Assembly (NCBI GenBank): GCA_021298875.1
Contig: JAJTHJ010000080.1
Location: 1 to 22,852 of the forward strand
From: Burkholderiales bacterium
GTDB taxonomy: Bacteria; Pseudomonadota; Gammaproteobacteria; Burkholderiales; Burkholderiaceae_F
Reading direction: 5' to 3'
Length of the DNA: 22,852 nt
Positions 14,425-21,583 of the stretch are shown here, one piece after another (position 1 is the first letter of the stretch; each line of letters begins with the position of its first letter). The notes under the pieces are model-generated. The model was given only the letters and a program-made list of their open reading frames with translations, was not told where the DNA came from and did not search any database. The translations under genes were made by a program, and so were the position numbers.

Positions 14425-15831
14425 ATGCAAGTCCAATCGATGCACTTCAAGCCGCGCGCCGCGGAAAAGCTCGCCGATACGCGGCTGCGCAAGAACCTGA
14501 CCAAGCTGTCGGACAAGTTCGTCACCGCGCGCGCCCGCGCGGTGACGGAACTCGACGACTTCGAGGCGGTGCGCGACGCGGCGGTCGAGAGGCGCAACCG
14601 CGCGCTCGATACGCTCGATGTCTGGCTCGAAACCTTCGAGCGCAACGCCACCGCGCGCGGTGCCACGGTGCTGTATGCGGAGAGTTACGCCGAAGCCGCG
14701 CGGCTGATTGTGGAGATCGCCCGTAAGCACGACGTGCGCCGCGCGATCAAGACCAAGTCGATGCTGTCGGAAGAGATCGACCTGAACGGCGCCCTCGCCG
14801 CCGCGGGCGTGCAGTCGATCGAAACCGATCTGGGCGAGTACATCCTGCAAATCAACGACAACGAAGCGCCGTCGCACATCATTGCGCCGGTGATCCACAA
14901 GGACAAGGACGAGATCTCCGATCTCTTCGCCCGCACCCACAAGACGCCCCGCAAGGAAGAGATCACGCAACTGACCGGCGAGGCGCGTGCGGTGCTGCGC
15001 GGGCACTTCGTCGCGGCGGACATGGGCATCACCGGTGCCAACTTCCTGATCGCCGAGACCGGCTCGGTTGCGGTCGTCACCAACGAGGGCAACGAGGGGA
15101 TGTGCACCATCCTGCCGCGCGTGCACGTGGTGCTGGCCGGCATCGAGAAGGTGCTGCCCACACTGGAAGACGCCGCCACGCTGATGCGCCTGCTGCCGCG
15201 CTCGGCCACCGGGCAGCAGATTTCCAACTACTTTTCTTTGCTTTCGGGCACGCGCGCGGCGGGCGAGCCGGATGGGCCTGACCACCTGTACTACGTGCTG
15301 CTCGACGGCGGCCGCACCGGGCTGTTGGGCGGTGAGTTTCAGGAGATGCTGCGCTGTATCCGCTGCGGCGCGTGCATGAACCATTGTCCCGTCTACCAGA
15401 AGATAGGCGGCCATGCCTATGGCTGGGTCTACCCGGGGCCGATGGGTTCGGTGCTGACACCGAGCTACGTCGGCCTGGACCAGGCCATCGACCTGCCGCA
15501 TGCCGCGACACTGTGCGGCCAGTGCAGCGTGGTCTGCCCGGTCAAGATCCCGCTGCCGGAGTTGCTGCGCAAGCTGCGCATCAAGCAGGTCGAGCGCGGC
15601 CTGCGGCCGTGGGTCGAGCGCGCAGCGCTGGCGGCCTGGGGTTATGCGGCGCGCCGGCCCAGCCTGTACCGGGCCGGCAGCCGGGTCGCCGCCCGTGCCC
15701 TCAAATGGATGGGTGGCGAAAAGGGTCGGATTACGTCGCTGCCGATTGGAAAAGGCTGGACCGACGGGCGCGACTTTCCGGCGCCGACCGGCAAGACGTT
15801 TCACGAGTTGTATCGCGAACGGCGGCGTTGA
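14425..15831 (+). CDS. lutB: Lactate utilization protein B-like iron-sulfur protein
   Basis: The protein has 468 residues, standard for LutB/YkgF. The N-terminal LUD domain spans roughly 60-300 ('KTKSMLSEEIDLNGAL', 'TGANFLIAETGSVAVVTNEGN'). A ferredoxin-like region follows: C311-I-R-C314-G-A-C317-M-N-H-C321-P, and later C364-G-Q-C367-S-V-V-C371-P, ligands for two [4Fe-4S] clusters. The C-terminus has the DUF3390-like 'WTDGRDFPAPTGKTFHELYRER'. With LutA it would oxidise L-lactate. The ATG follows the small membrane gene by two bases, with GGGGAG and GAGG upstream. The expected next gene, lutC, is missing here. Confidence 0.92.
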   Translation: MQVQSMHFKPRAAEKLADTRLRKNLTKLSDKFVTARARAVTELDDFEAVRDAAVERRNRALDTLDVWLETFERNATARGATVLYAESYAEAARLIVEIARKHDVRRAIKTKSMLSEEIDLNGALAAAGVQSIETDLGEYILQINDNEAPSHIIAPVIHKDKDEISDLFARTHKTPRKEEITQLTGEARAVLRGHFVAADMGITGANFLIAETGSVAVVTNEGNEGMCTILPRVHVVLAGIEKVLPTLEDAATLMRLLPRSATGQQISNYFSLLSGTRAAGEPDGPDHLYYVLLDGGRTGLLGGEFQEMLRCIRCGACMNHCPVYQKIGGHAYGWVYPGPMGSVLTPSYVGLDQAIDLPHAATLCGQCSVVCPVKIPLPELLRKLRIKQVERGLRPWVERAALAAWGYAARRPSLYRAGSRVAARALKWMGGEKGRITSLPIGKGWTDGRDFPAPTGKTFHELYRERRR

Positions 15832-15845
15832 TCAGGTGCGCCGCC
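15821..15845. repeat. Hairpin over the lutB stop codon
   Basis: GGCGGCG (15821-15827) pairs with CGCCGCC (15839-15845) around an 11-base loop that includes the lutB TGA. No T-run follows. The remaining bases up to bamD (about 96) are GC-rich and show no gene or clear signal. Confidence 0.3.
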
Positions 15846-15941
15846 GCTCTGCCGGCCTCGCGCCGCAGCCCTTGGCGCCTGCGCTGCGCGCCGAGCATCG
15901 CTGCGGCTTGCCGCGCGGACCTTGCCGTCGCTGCCTTTGGG

Positions 15942-16739
15942 CTACAAACGGGTGTTGGGCGCGAGATAGCGGCTGGTGGGGAAGTTCTTTTCCAGCACGC
16001 GGCCGACATCGGCCTGCAAGTCGCTCATGCCGAGCGCGCCGTACGAGCGCATCATGATCGCCAGCGCGCGCTCCGACGCCGGTGCGCCCTGGAAGTTGCG
16101 CAAGGCCGCCTGCGCGCGGTCGATCGCCGCGACGTAGGCGCTGCGCTGGTAGTAGTAGTAAGCGATGTTGACTTCGCTTTGCGCGAGCGCGTTGACCAGC
16201 CAGTTCATGCGGTCGCGCGCGTCGCGGGCGTAGCGGCTGTCTGGGTAGCGGGTGACCAGTTCCTTGAACGCGTCGAACGCCTCGCGCATGCCTTTCGGGT
16301 CGCGCGTGGTCGGGTCCTGGCCGAGAAAGTTGCCGAACAGACCGAGGTCGTCGGAGAAGAGCGCCAACCCCTTCAGGTAGTAGGCATAGTCGGCGGCCGG
16401 GCTGTTCGGATTGAGCTTCAAGAAGCGGTCGACCGCGGCCAGCGCCTGCGCCGTCTCGCCCTCGCGGTAGAAGCTGTAGGCGATCTCGAGTTGCGCCTGC
16501 TGCGCATAGCGGGTAAATGGGAAGCGCGCCTCCAGCTTTTGCAGATACTCGCGCCCTTTGGCCCAGTTGCCGCTGGACATTTCAGCCCGCGCCTCGACGA
16601 GGAACCGCTCGGCGTCCCACTTGCCGGTGTTATCTTTCTCGAACCAGTTACCGAAGCTGCTGCAACCGGTCAACACCGTGAGCGCAGCAGTCAGCAGGGC
16701 CAGTGCCAGGTTCCGGCGCCACAGTGCGTTCCCCATCAT
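15942..16739 (-). CDS. bamD: Outer membrane protein assembly factor BamD
   Basis: With the ATG at 16739 the protein has 265 residues, normal for BamD/ComL. It is a lipoprotein: hydrophobic signal and lipobox L-T-G-C26. TPR-like helices follow: 'ARAEMSSGNWAKGREYLQKLEARFPF', 'QQAQLEIAYSFYREGETAQALAAVDRFLKLNP', 'ADYAYYLKGLA', 'KGMREAFDAFKELVTRYPDS' and 'EVNIAYYYYQRSAYVAAIDRAQAAL'. BamD is the essential lipoprotein of the BAM complex that inserts beta-barrel proteins in the outer membrane. Two adjacent ATG codons (16739 and 16736) are both possible. The longer in-frame leader is rejected because it overlaps the divergent gene and would bury the signal peptide. It diverges from rluD across 50 bases. 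Confidence 0.95.
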   Translation of the reverse strand: MMGNALWRRNLALALLTAALTVLTGCSSFGNWFEKDNTGKWDAERFLVEARAEMSSGNWAKGREYLQKLEARFPFTRYAQQAQLEIAYSFYREGETAQALAAVDRFLKLNPNSPAADYAYYLKGLALFSDDLGLFGNFLGQDPTTRDPKGMREAFDAFKELVTRYPDSRYARDARDRMNWLVNALAQSEVNIAYYYYQRSAYVAAIDRAQAALRNFQGAPASERALAIMMRSYGALGMSDLQADVGRVLEKNFPTSRYLAPNTRL

Positions 16740-16771
16740 TGCGCAAGCGTTCCCGTTCTTTGGACGGCTCG

Positions 16772-16777
16772 ATTCTA
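16772..16777 (-). promoter_or_regulatory. Possible -10 element of bamD
   Basis: The minus strand reads gaTAGAATcg, about 33 bases before the bamD ATG, in the 50-base gap shared with rluD. No clear -35. It fits the TAGAATC pattern seen elsewhere in the window. Confidence 0.4.
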
Positions 16778-16789
16778 TCGCCGGGGTCG

Positions 16790-17812
16790 ATGGCGGGCGC
16801 CGCTGCGGCATCGGCCGAGCCTGCGGCGCAGACGGCGCAACGCTGGATCGTGCCCGGCGAGCATGCCGGCGAGCGCCTGGACTCGGTGTTGGCCGCGCTG
16901 CTCGACGGCCCCTCGCGCAGCCGCGTGCGAACGTGGATCGAAGCCGGTCGCGTGCGCCTCAATGGCCGCCTGCCGCGCCCCCGCGACGTGGTCGCCGCGG
17001 GCGACGCGATCGATGTCGAGGCGGCGGCCGAACCGGCGCATTCGGCCGACGCGCCAGAGGCGATGCAGCTTGCCATCGTCTACGAGGACGCCGAGTTGTT
17101 GGTGCTGGACAAGCCGGCGGGGCTGGTGGTGCATCCGGCAGCCGGGCATTGGTCGGGCACGCTGCTCAACGGGTTGCTGGCCTTCGACCCGGCGCTGGCC
17201 GCGCTGCCGCGTGCCGGGATCGTGCATCGGTTGGACGCCGACACCACGGGTCTGATGGTGGTTGCCCGCACGCTGCGGGCGCAAGCCGATCTGGTGCGGC
17301 AGCTACAGGCGCGCACGGTGACGCGCGAGTACTGGGCGCTCGTCTTCGGCGCCGCGCCGCTGGCGGGGCGGGTCGACGCGGCGCTGGCGCGCGACCCGCG
17401 CAACCCGCTGCGCTTCAAGACCAGCCGCGCCGCGGGCGCGCGCGAGGCGGTGACGCACTTCCGGCGGATCGATCACGTCGATCTTGAGCCGCTCAAGGTC
17501 AGCTGGCTCGCCTGTCGGCTGGAGACGGGCCGCACGCATCAGATACGCGTGCATCTGGAATCGATCGGCCACCCGCTGGTAGGCGACCCGGTGTACCGCC
17601 GCGGGCGGCCGGCGCTGCGCACCGACGACGCGCGCGTCGCGCTGCTGGCCGGCTTTGCCCGACAGGCCTTGCACGCCTGCGCGCTACGGCTTGAGCACCC
17701 GGCCAGTGGCCGGTCGATGGGCTGGTTTCGCGCGCCGCCGGCCGACTTGCGTGGTCTGGCCAAGGCGCTCGGCTTCAAGGGCATGGGTCGCCCAATCAAG
17801 GTGTTCGAATGA
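16790..17812 (+). CDS. rluD: 23S rRNA pseudouridine synthase RluD
   Basis: The protein has 340 residues from the ATG at 16790. The N-terminal S4 RNA-binding domain (about 15-85) includes 'GERLDSVLAALL' and 'SRSRVRTWIEAGRVRLNG'. The catalytic domain contains the RluA-family signature G-I-V-H146-R-L-D149-A-D-T-T-G-L-M-V-V-A, with Asp149 as the nucleophile. 'LETGRTHQIRVHL' and 'HPLVGDPVYRRG' follow. RluD makes the pseudouridines of helix 69 (1911, 1915, 1917 in E. coli numbering). Position beside bamD and pgeF is the common proteobacterial order. Its stop overlaps the pgeF start (ATGA). Confidence 0.93.
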   Translation: MAGAAAASAEPAAQTAQRWIVPGEHAGERLDSVLAALLDGPSRSRVRTWIEAGRVRLNGRLPRPRDVVAAGDAIDVEAAAEPAHSADAPEAMQLAIVYEDAELLVLDKPAGLVVHPAAGHWSGTLLNGLLAFDPALAALPRAGIVHRLDADTTGLMVVARTLRAQADLVRQLQARTVTREYWALVFGAAPLAGRVDAALARDPRNPLRFKTSRAAGAREAVTHFRRIDHVDLEPLKVSWLACRLETGRTHQIRVHLESIGHPLVGDPVYRRGRPALRTDDARVALLAGFARQALHACALRLEHPASGRSMGWFRAPPADLRGLAKALGFKGMGRPIKVFE

Positions 17813-18612
17813 GCGTGCACGGCGATTGGATCGTTCCCGCATGGGCGGCGCCGCGCCCGGTTCGAGCGCTCTTCACCACGCGGCGGGGTGGCGTTTCCAC
17901 CGGCCCGTGGGGCGGCTGGCCAGAGCGCGCCGGCGGCATGAACCTCGGCGCGGCGAGCGGCGACGACCCGCGCATCGTGCAAGCCAACCGGCGCCTGCTG
18001 CGCGCCAGCGTGCCGGCCAAGCCACGCTGGTTGCAGCAAGTGCACGGTGCGGTCGTGGTCGATGCGGAAGCGGTGGCGCAGCCGCCGCCGGCGGACGCCG
18101 CGGTCGCTTGCACCGCGGGAGTGGTCTGCGTGGTCACCGTGGCCGACTGCGTGCCCGTGCTGCTCGCCGATGTCCACGGCCGTGCGGTGGCCGCGGGGCA
18201 CGCCGGCTGGCGCGGACTGGCCGCAGGCGTCTTGCAAGCGACGGTGGCGCGGATGCGCGAACGGCTGGCCGATCCTGCCGCGCAGATCGTCGCCTGGCTT
18301 GGCCCGGCGATCGGACCGACGCGGTTCGAAGTCGGCGGCGAGGTGCGCGCGGCCATGCAGACGCGCCTGCCGCAGGCGGCAAAGGCCTTCGCGGCGCAGG
18401 GCGACGGCAAGTGGCTCGCCAATCTTTTCGCCCTCGCGCGCCAGGCGCTGGCGCAGGTTGGCGTCACCGAGGTCACGGGCGGCGAGCATTGCACCGCGAG
18501 CGACGCGCGGCGCTTCTACAGCCACCGGCGCGATCGCGGCGTAACCGGGCGCCATGCGGCGCTGATCTGGATCGGCGACGGCGCGAGCCGACGTTCGGTC
18601 GAAAGCGTTTGA
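17809..18612 (+). CDS. pgeF: Peptidoglycan editing factor PgeF (YfiH / laccase-domain family)
   Basis: The protein has 267 residues, and the start is set by the ATGA overlap with rluD. Family motifs are all present: 'FTTRRGGVS', L-Q-Q-V-H79-G, T-V-A-D-C114-V-P-V, G-H131-A-G-W-R-G and 'AWLGPAIGPTRFEV'. His79, Cys114 and His131 are the expected metal/active-site ligands. Members of this family act as purine nucleoside phosphorylase/adenosine deaminase-like enzymes and were named for removing misincorporated serine from peptidoglycan precursors in E. coli. The last codons overlap the phaC promoter (-35 at 18609). Confidence 0.92.
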   Translation: MSVHGDWIVPAWAAPRPVRALFTTRRGGVSTGPWGGWPERAGGMNLGAASGDDPRIVQANRRLLRASVPAKPRWLQQVHGAVVVDAEAVAQPPPADAAVACTAGVVCVVTVADCVPVLLADVHGRAVAAGHAGWRGLAAGVLQATVARMRERLADPAAQIVAWLGPAIGPTRFEVGGEVRAAMQTRLPQAAKAFAAQGDGKWLANLFALARQALAQVGVTEVTGGEHCTASDARRFYSHRRDRGVTGRHAALIWIGDGASRRSVESV

Positions 18613-18638
18613 CACCCTTGCCGGCGGGTAGCGACAAT
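18609..18638 (+). promoter_or_regulatory. phaC promoter (-35 TTGACA, 18-base spacer, -10 GACAAT)
   Basis: A perfect TTGACA (18609-18614) overlaps the pgeF stop codon. After 18 bases comes GACAAT (18633-18638), one mismatch from TACAAT. Transcription would start about 18645, giving a leader near 25 bases. phaC can thus be expressed apart from rluD-pgeF. Confidence 0.65.
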
Positions 18639-18669
18639 CGCCGCAAAACACCTCCCGGAGAGACAGTCG

Positions 18670-20451
18670 ATGGTCACGAAGTCCCGCGCCGCGCGTCGCG
18701 CGGTTGCGAAAGTCACGCCTCGCGCCAAGCCGGCGCCCGCGCACGTCCCTGCCGCCGAGCCGGCCGCCAGCGCGTCTGCCGATACCACGGAAGCGCCCTG
18801 GATGCAGTGGTGGTCGAGCATGGTGGGCGGCGCCCCGTCGCTGCCGGAGATGCCGCGCATGCAGATGGAGCCGGCCAAGCTCGTCCAGTTGCAGCAGGAC
18901 TACGTGCAGCAACTGAGCCAGTTGTGGCGCGACTTTTTCGAGCACCCCGAGCAGATGGCGCAGCCGCTGCGCGATAACCGCTTCGCCGACGCGGCCTGGC
19001 AGAAGAATCCGCTGGCCGCCTTTTACGCGCGGACTTACCTGCTGAACTCGGACTTCATGAATCGCCTCGCCGACACGGTCGAAAGCGACAAGAAGACCAA
19101 GAAGCGGATCAAGTTCGCCGTGTCGCAGTTCGTCGATGCGGCGTCGCCTTCCAACTACCTGGCGCTCAACCCCAAGGCGCAGGAAACGCTGATCGAAACG
19201 AAGGGCGAGAGCCTCAAGGCCGGCTTGGCCAATCTGGTCGCCGACATTCAGCGCGGCAGGATCACCCAGACCGACGAGGGCGCCTTCGAAGTCGGCCGCA
19301 ACGTCGCCACTACCGAAGGCGCGGTCGTCTTCCAGAACGAGCTGATGCAGTTGATTCAGTACAAGCCGCTGACCGCCAAGGTCTACCAGCGGCCGTTCGT
19401 GTTGGTGCCGCCGTGCATTAACAAGTTCTACATCATGGACTTGCAGCCGGAGAACTCGTTGGTGCGGTTCTTCGTCGAGCAGGGGCACACGGTGTACCTG
19501 GTGTCGTGGAAGAACCCGCAGCAGAGCGAAGCCAAGGTCACCTGGGACGACTACGTCGAAGCCGGCCCCGTCGCCGCGCTGCACGTCGCGCAGGAGCTGA
19601 GCCGCCAGAAGCAGGTCAATGTGCTGGGCTTCTGTGTCGGCGGCACGCTGGTCGCCTGTGCGCTGGCCGTGATGTATGCGCGCGGAGAGCGGCCGGTGGC
19701 GAGCCTGACGCTGATGACCTCGCTGCTCGACTTCGAAGACACAGGCATCCTCGACGTATTCATCGACGAGGCGCATGTGCGGTTGCGCGAGAAGCAACTG
19801 GGCAAGGGCGGGCTGATGCCAGGCAAGGATCTCGCCAACGCGTTTTCCAGCCTGCGGCCGAACGACCTCGTGTGGAACTACGTGGTCAGCAACTACTTGG
19901 AGGGCAAGCAGCCGCCCGCCTTCGACCTGCTGTACTGGAACGGCGACTCCACCAATCTGCCCGGGCCGATGTACGCCTGGTACCTGCGCAACACCTATCT
20001 GGAAAACAACCTGATCGTGCCGAACAAGGTCAAGGTCTGCGGGCTGCCGCTCGATCTGACGCGCATCGACGTGCCGACCTACGTGTTCGCCGCGCGCGAG
20101 GATCACATCGTGCCGTGGAAGGCGGCGTATGCCTCCGCGCGGGCACTCGCCGGCGTGCCGCAAGGCCAGCTGCGCTACGTGCTCGGCGCGAGCGGGCATA
20201 TCGCTGGCTCGATCAACCCGGCGTCCAAGAACAAGCGCAACTACTGGGTCGGCCCCGCCGGCAAGCTGCCCGCCAACAGCGAGGCCTGGCTCAATACGGC
20301 GACCGAAGTGCCCGGCAGTTGGTGGAACGACCATGCCAAGTGGCTCGCCCCGTACGGCGGTCCGCAGGTGCCGGCGCCGAAGCACTACGGCAATGGGAAG
20401 TTCAAGCCGATGGAGCCGGCGCCGGGAAGTTACGTGAAGGAAAAGGCTTGA
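18670..20451 (+). CDS. phaC: Class I poly(3-hydroxyalkanoate) synthase
   Basis: The protein has 593 residues, the class I PhaC length (about 590). A variable N-terminus (basic/Ala-rich, then 'WMQWWSSMVGG') precedes the conserved alpha/beta-hydrolase domain. The lipase-like box is G-F-C322-V-G-G, with Cys322 the polymerising nucleophile. Asp478 (R-E-D-H-I-V-P-W) and His510 (G-A-S-G-H-I-A-G) complete the triad. 'RPFVLVPPCINKFYIMDL' and 'GHTVYLVSWKNP' are also class I hallmarks. It joins (R)-3-hydroxyacyl-CoA, mainly short chain, into storage polyester on granules. The ribosome-binding site is CCCGGAGAGACAG. The own promoter lies upstream; phaB follows 199 bases downstream after a repeat element. 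phaA is absent. Confidence 0.97.
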   Translation: MVTKSRAARRAVAKVTPRAKPAPAHVPAAEPAASASADTTEAPWMQWWSSMVGGAPSLPEMPRMQMEPAKLVQLQQDYVQQLSQLWRDFFEHPEQMAQPLRDNRFADAAWQKNPLAAFYARTYLLNSDFMNRLADTVESDKKTKKRIKFAVSQFVDAASPSNYLALNPKAQETLIETKGESLKAGLANLVADIQRGRITQTDEGAFEVGRNVATTEGAVVFQNELMQLIQYKPLTAKVYQRPFVLVPPCINKFYIMDLQPENSLVRFFVEQGHTVYLVSWKNPQQSEAKVTWDDYVEAGPVAALHVAQELSRQKQVNVLGFCVGGTLVACALAVMYARGERPVASLTLMTSLLDFEDTGILDVFIDEAHVRLREKQLGKGGLMPGKDLANAFSSLRPNDLVWNYVVSNYLEGKQPPAFDLLYWNGDSTNLPGPMYAWYLRNTYLENNLIVPNKVKVCGLPLDLTRIDVPTYVFAAREDHIVPWKAAYASARALAGVPQGQLRYVLGASGHIAGSINPASKNKRNYWVGPAGKLPANSEAWLNTATEVPGSWWNDHAKWLAPYGGPQVPAPKHYGNGKFKPMEPAPGSYVKEKA

Positions 20452-20484
20452 TCTGCCTGTCGTGATACCTCACTGGCCAGCGGT

Positions 20485-20580
20485 CTTCCCTCACCCGGCC
20501 GCTTCGCGGCCACCCTCTCCCGGTGGGAGAGGGTTGTAAAGGCCCCTCTTCCTTCGGGAGAGGGGTTGGGGTGAGGGAAG
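20485..20580. repeat. REP-like multi-hairpin repeat element between phaC and phaB
   Basis: The outer arms CTTCCCTCACCC (20485-20496) and GGGTGAGGGAAG (20569-20580) are a perfect 12-bp inverted repeat. Inside are three hairpins: GGCCGC-TTC-GCGGCC (20497-20511), ACCCTCTCCC-GGT-GGGAGAGGGT (20512-20534) and CCCCTCTTCC-TTC-GGGAGAGGGG (20543-20565, one mismatch). I recognise the 'CCCTCACCCCAACCCCTCTCCC' style as the dispersed palindromic unit found in many proteobacterial genomes between genes. Probably a non-autonomous, transposase-mobilised or mRNA-stabilising element; copy number cannot be judged from one window. Confidence 0.8.
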
Positions 20581-20633
20581 AACGCCGAGAATCGCTCAAC
20601 AATCAACCCGCGAGACACTCGCTCGACAACCCA

Positions 20634-20646
20634 CCAAGGAGACAGC
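20634..20646 (+). promoter_or_regulatory. phaB ribosome-binding site, complementary to the candidate small RNA
   Basis: The sequence CCAAGGAGACAGC includes a strong AAGGAG Shine-Dalgarno ending eight bases before... the ATG at 20651 within normal range. All 13 bases can pair with the minus-strand RNA at 5361-5373 (one G-U pair). Confidence 0.6.
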
Positions 20647-20650
20647 ACAA

Positions 20651-21385
20651 ATGACCAAACTCGCATACGTGACCGGCGGCATGGGCGGCATCGGCACGGC
20701 CATCTGCCGCAAGTTCCACGACATGGGCTTCAAGGTGATCGCCGGCTGCGGCCCGACCCGCGACCACGCCAAGTGGCTGGCCGAGCAGAAGGCCGCCGGC
20801 TACACCTTCTACGCCTCGGTCGGCAACGTCTCCGACTGGGATTCGACCAAGGCCGCGTTCGAAATAGTGCGCGCCGAGCACGGCAACCCGGACATTCTCG
20901 TCAACAACGCCGGCATCACGCGCGACGGCGTGTTCCGCAAGATGTCGCTCGACGACTGGCGCGCCGTGATCGAAACCAACTTGAACAGCATGTTCAACGT
21001 CACCAAGCAGGTGATCGACGGCATGCTCGACAAGGGCTGGGGCCGGATTGTCAACATCGGCTCGGTCAACGGCGAGAAGGGCCAGTTCGGCCAGGTCAAC
21101 TACTCGACGGCCAAGGCCGGCATGCACGGTTTCACGATGGCGCTGGCGCAGGAAGTCGCCAGCAAGGGCATCACCGTCAACATCGTCTCTCCCGGCTACA
21201 TCGCCACCGACATGGTGATGGCCGTCCGCGAAGACGTGCGCGAGAAGATCATCCAGACGATCCCGGTCAAGCGCTTCGGCAAGCCCGAGGAAATCGCCTC
21301 GATCGTCGGTTGGCTGGCGACCGACGATGCCGGCTTTACCACCGGCGCCGATTTTTCGTGCAATGGTGGCCTGCACATGCGTTGA
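20651..21385 (+). CDS. phaB: Acetoacetyl-CoA reductase (NADPH-dependent), PhaB
   Basis: The protein has 244 residues, a classical short-chain dehydrogenase. The cofactor loop is T8-G-G-M-G-G-I-G15. 'NNAGITRDGVFRKM' is next, then the catalytic Ser138 (G-S-V-N-G), Tyr151 and Lys155 (Y-S-T-A-K). 'GKPEEIASIVGWLA' and the end 'FTTGADFSCNGGLHM' match PhaB closely (FabG homologues end differently). 'VNGEKGQFGQVNYS' is a PhaB hallmark. It reduces acetoacetyl-CoA to (R)-3-hydroxybutyryl-CoA, the PhaC substrate. The strong AAGGAG ribosome-binding site overlaps the small RNA pairing region. It lies directly after phaC with no phaA between. Confidence 0.95.
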   Translation: MTKLAYVTGGMGGIGTAICRKFHDMGFKVIAGCGPTRDHAKWLAEQKAAGYTFYASVGNVSDWDSTKAAFEIVRAEHGNPDILVNNAGITRDGVFRKMSLDDWRAVIETNLNSMFNVTKQVIDGMLDKGWGRIVNIGSVNGEKGQFGQVNYSTAKAGMHGFTMALAQEVASKGITVNIVSPGYIATDMVMAVREDVREKIIQTIPVKRFGKPEEIASIVGWLATDDAGFTTGADFSCNGGLHMR

Positions 21386-21407
21386 CGAACGCCGATCAAG
21401 CTACTGC

Positions 21408-21482
21408 GCGGCCCAACTTCGGCCCTGCGGTGCTCGCCGTACCGTTCGTACGGGTGCGCTCCTCGGGCTGACCTTGGGCCGC
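21408..21482. repeat. Large inverted repeat between phaB and phaR
   Basis: The arms GCGGCCCAA (21408-21416) and TTGGGCCGC (21474-21482) pair perfectly across 57 bases. An inner hairpin CCGTAC-CGTTC-GTACGG (21437-21453) sits in the middle. No T-run follows, so it is not a canonical terminator; it may shape transcript stability or reduce read-through into phaR. The rest of the gap (21483-21583) holds the phaR promoter region. Confidence 0.55.
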
Positions 21483-21532
21483 TCGCTACGCTTGCTCGGC
21501 ATTCGTCGACCGGAACTGCCGCAGGCGAGGAC

Positions 21533-21538
21533 TACAAT
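21533..21538 (+). promoter_or_regulatory. Possible -10 element of phaR
   Basis: TACAAT in gactacaatcg, 46 bases before the phaR ATG, the same ctacaatcg context as before the beta-propeller gene. No convincing -35 at standard spacing and no TGC-N3-GCA palindrome was noticed next to it. Confidence 0.4.
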
Positions 21539-21583
21539 CGTTTCACCTGTCGGGAAGTCCCCGCTGCCGCCCAAGGAAGTCCG

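Noticed and set aside
14173..15804. 543-codon open frame on the minus strand
   Set aside because: Antisense shadow of lutB and the small membrane gene; His/Arg/Gln-rich with no domain.
15832..15941. Possible lutC remnant after lutB
   Set aside because: No frame in this gap shows LUD-domain sequence; only a hairpin and GC-rich filler are visible.
15372..17255. 627-codon open frame on the plus strand
   Set aside because: It crosses lutB, the bamD antisense and rluD in a wrong frame, with no recognisable domain.
17539..20385. 948-codon open frame on the minus strand
   Set aside because: It runs antisense to rluD, pgeF and phaC, whose motifs are unmistakable; its composition is that of a GC-rich shadow frame.
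20402..20666. Small minus-strand frames reading S-L-T-P-T-P-L-P-K-E-E-G
   Set aside because: This is the familiar translation of the dispersed palindromic repeat, not a gene.
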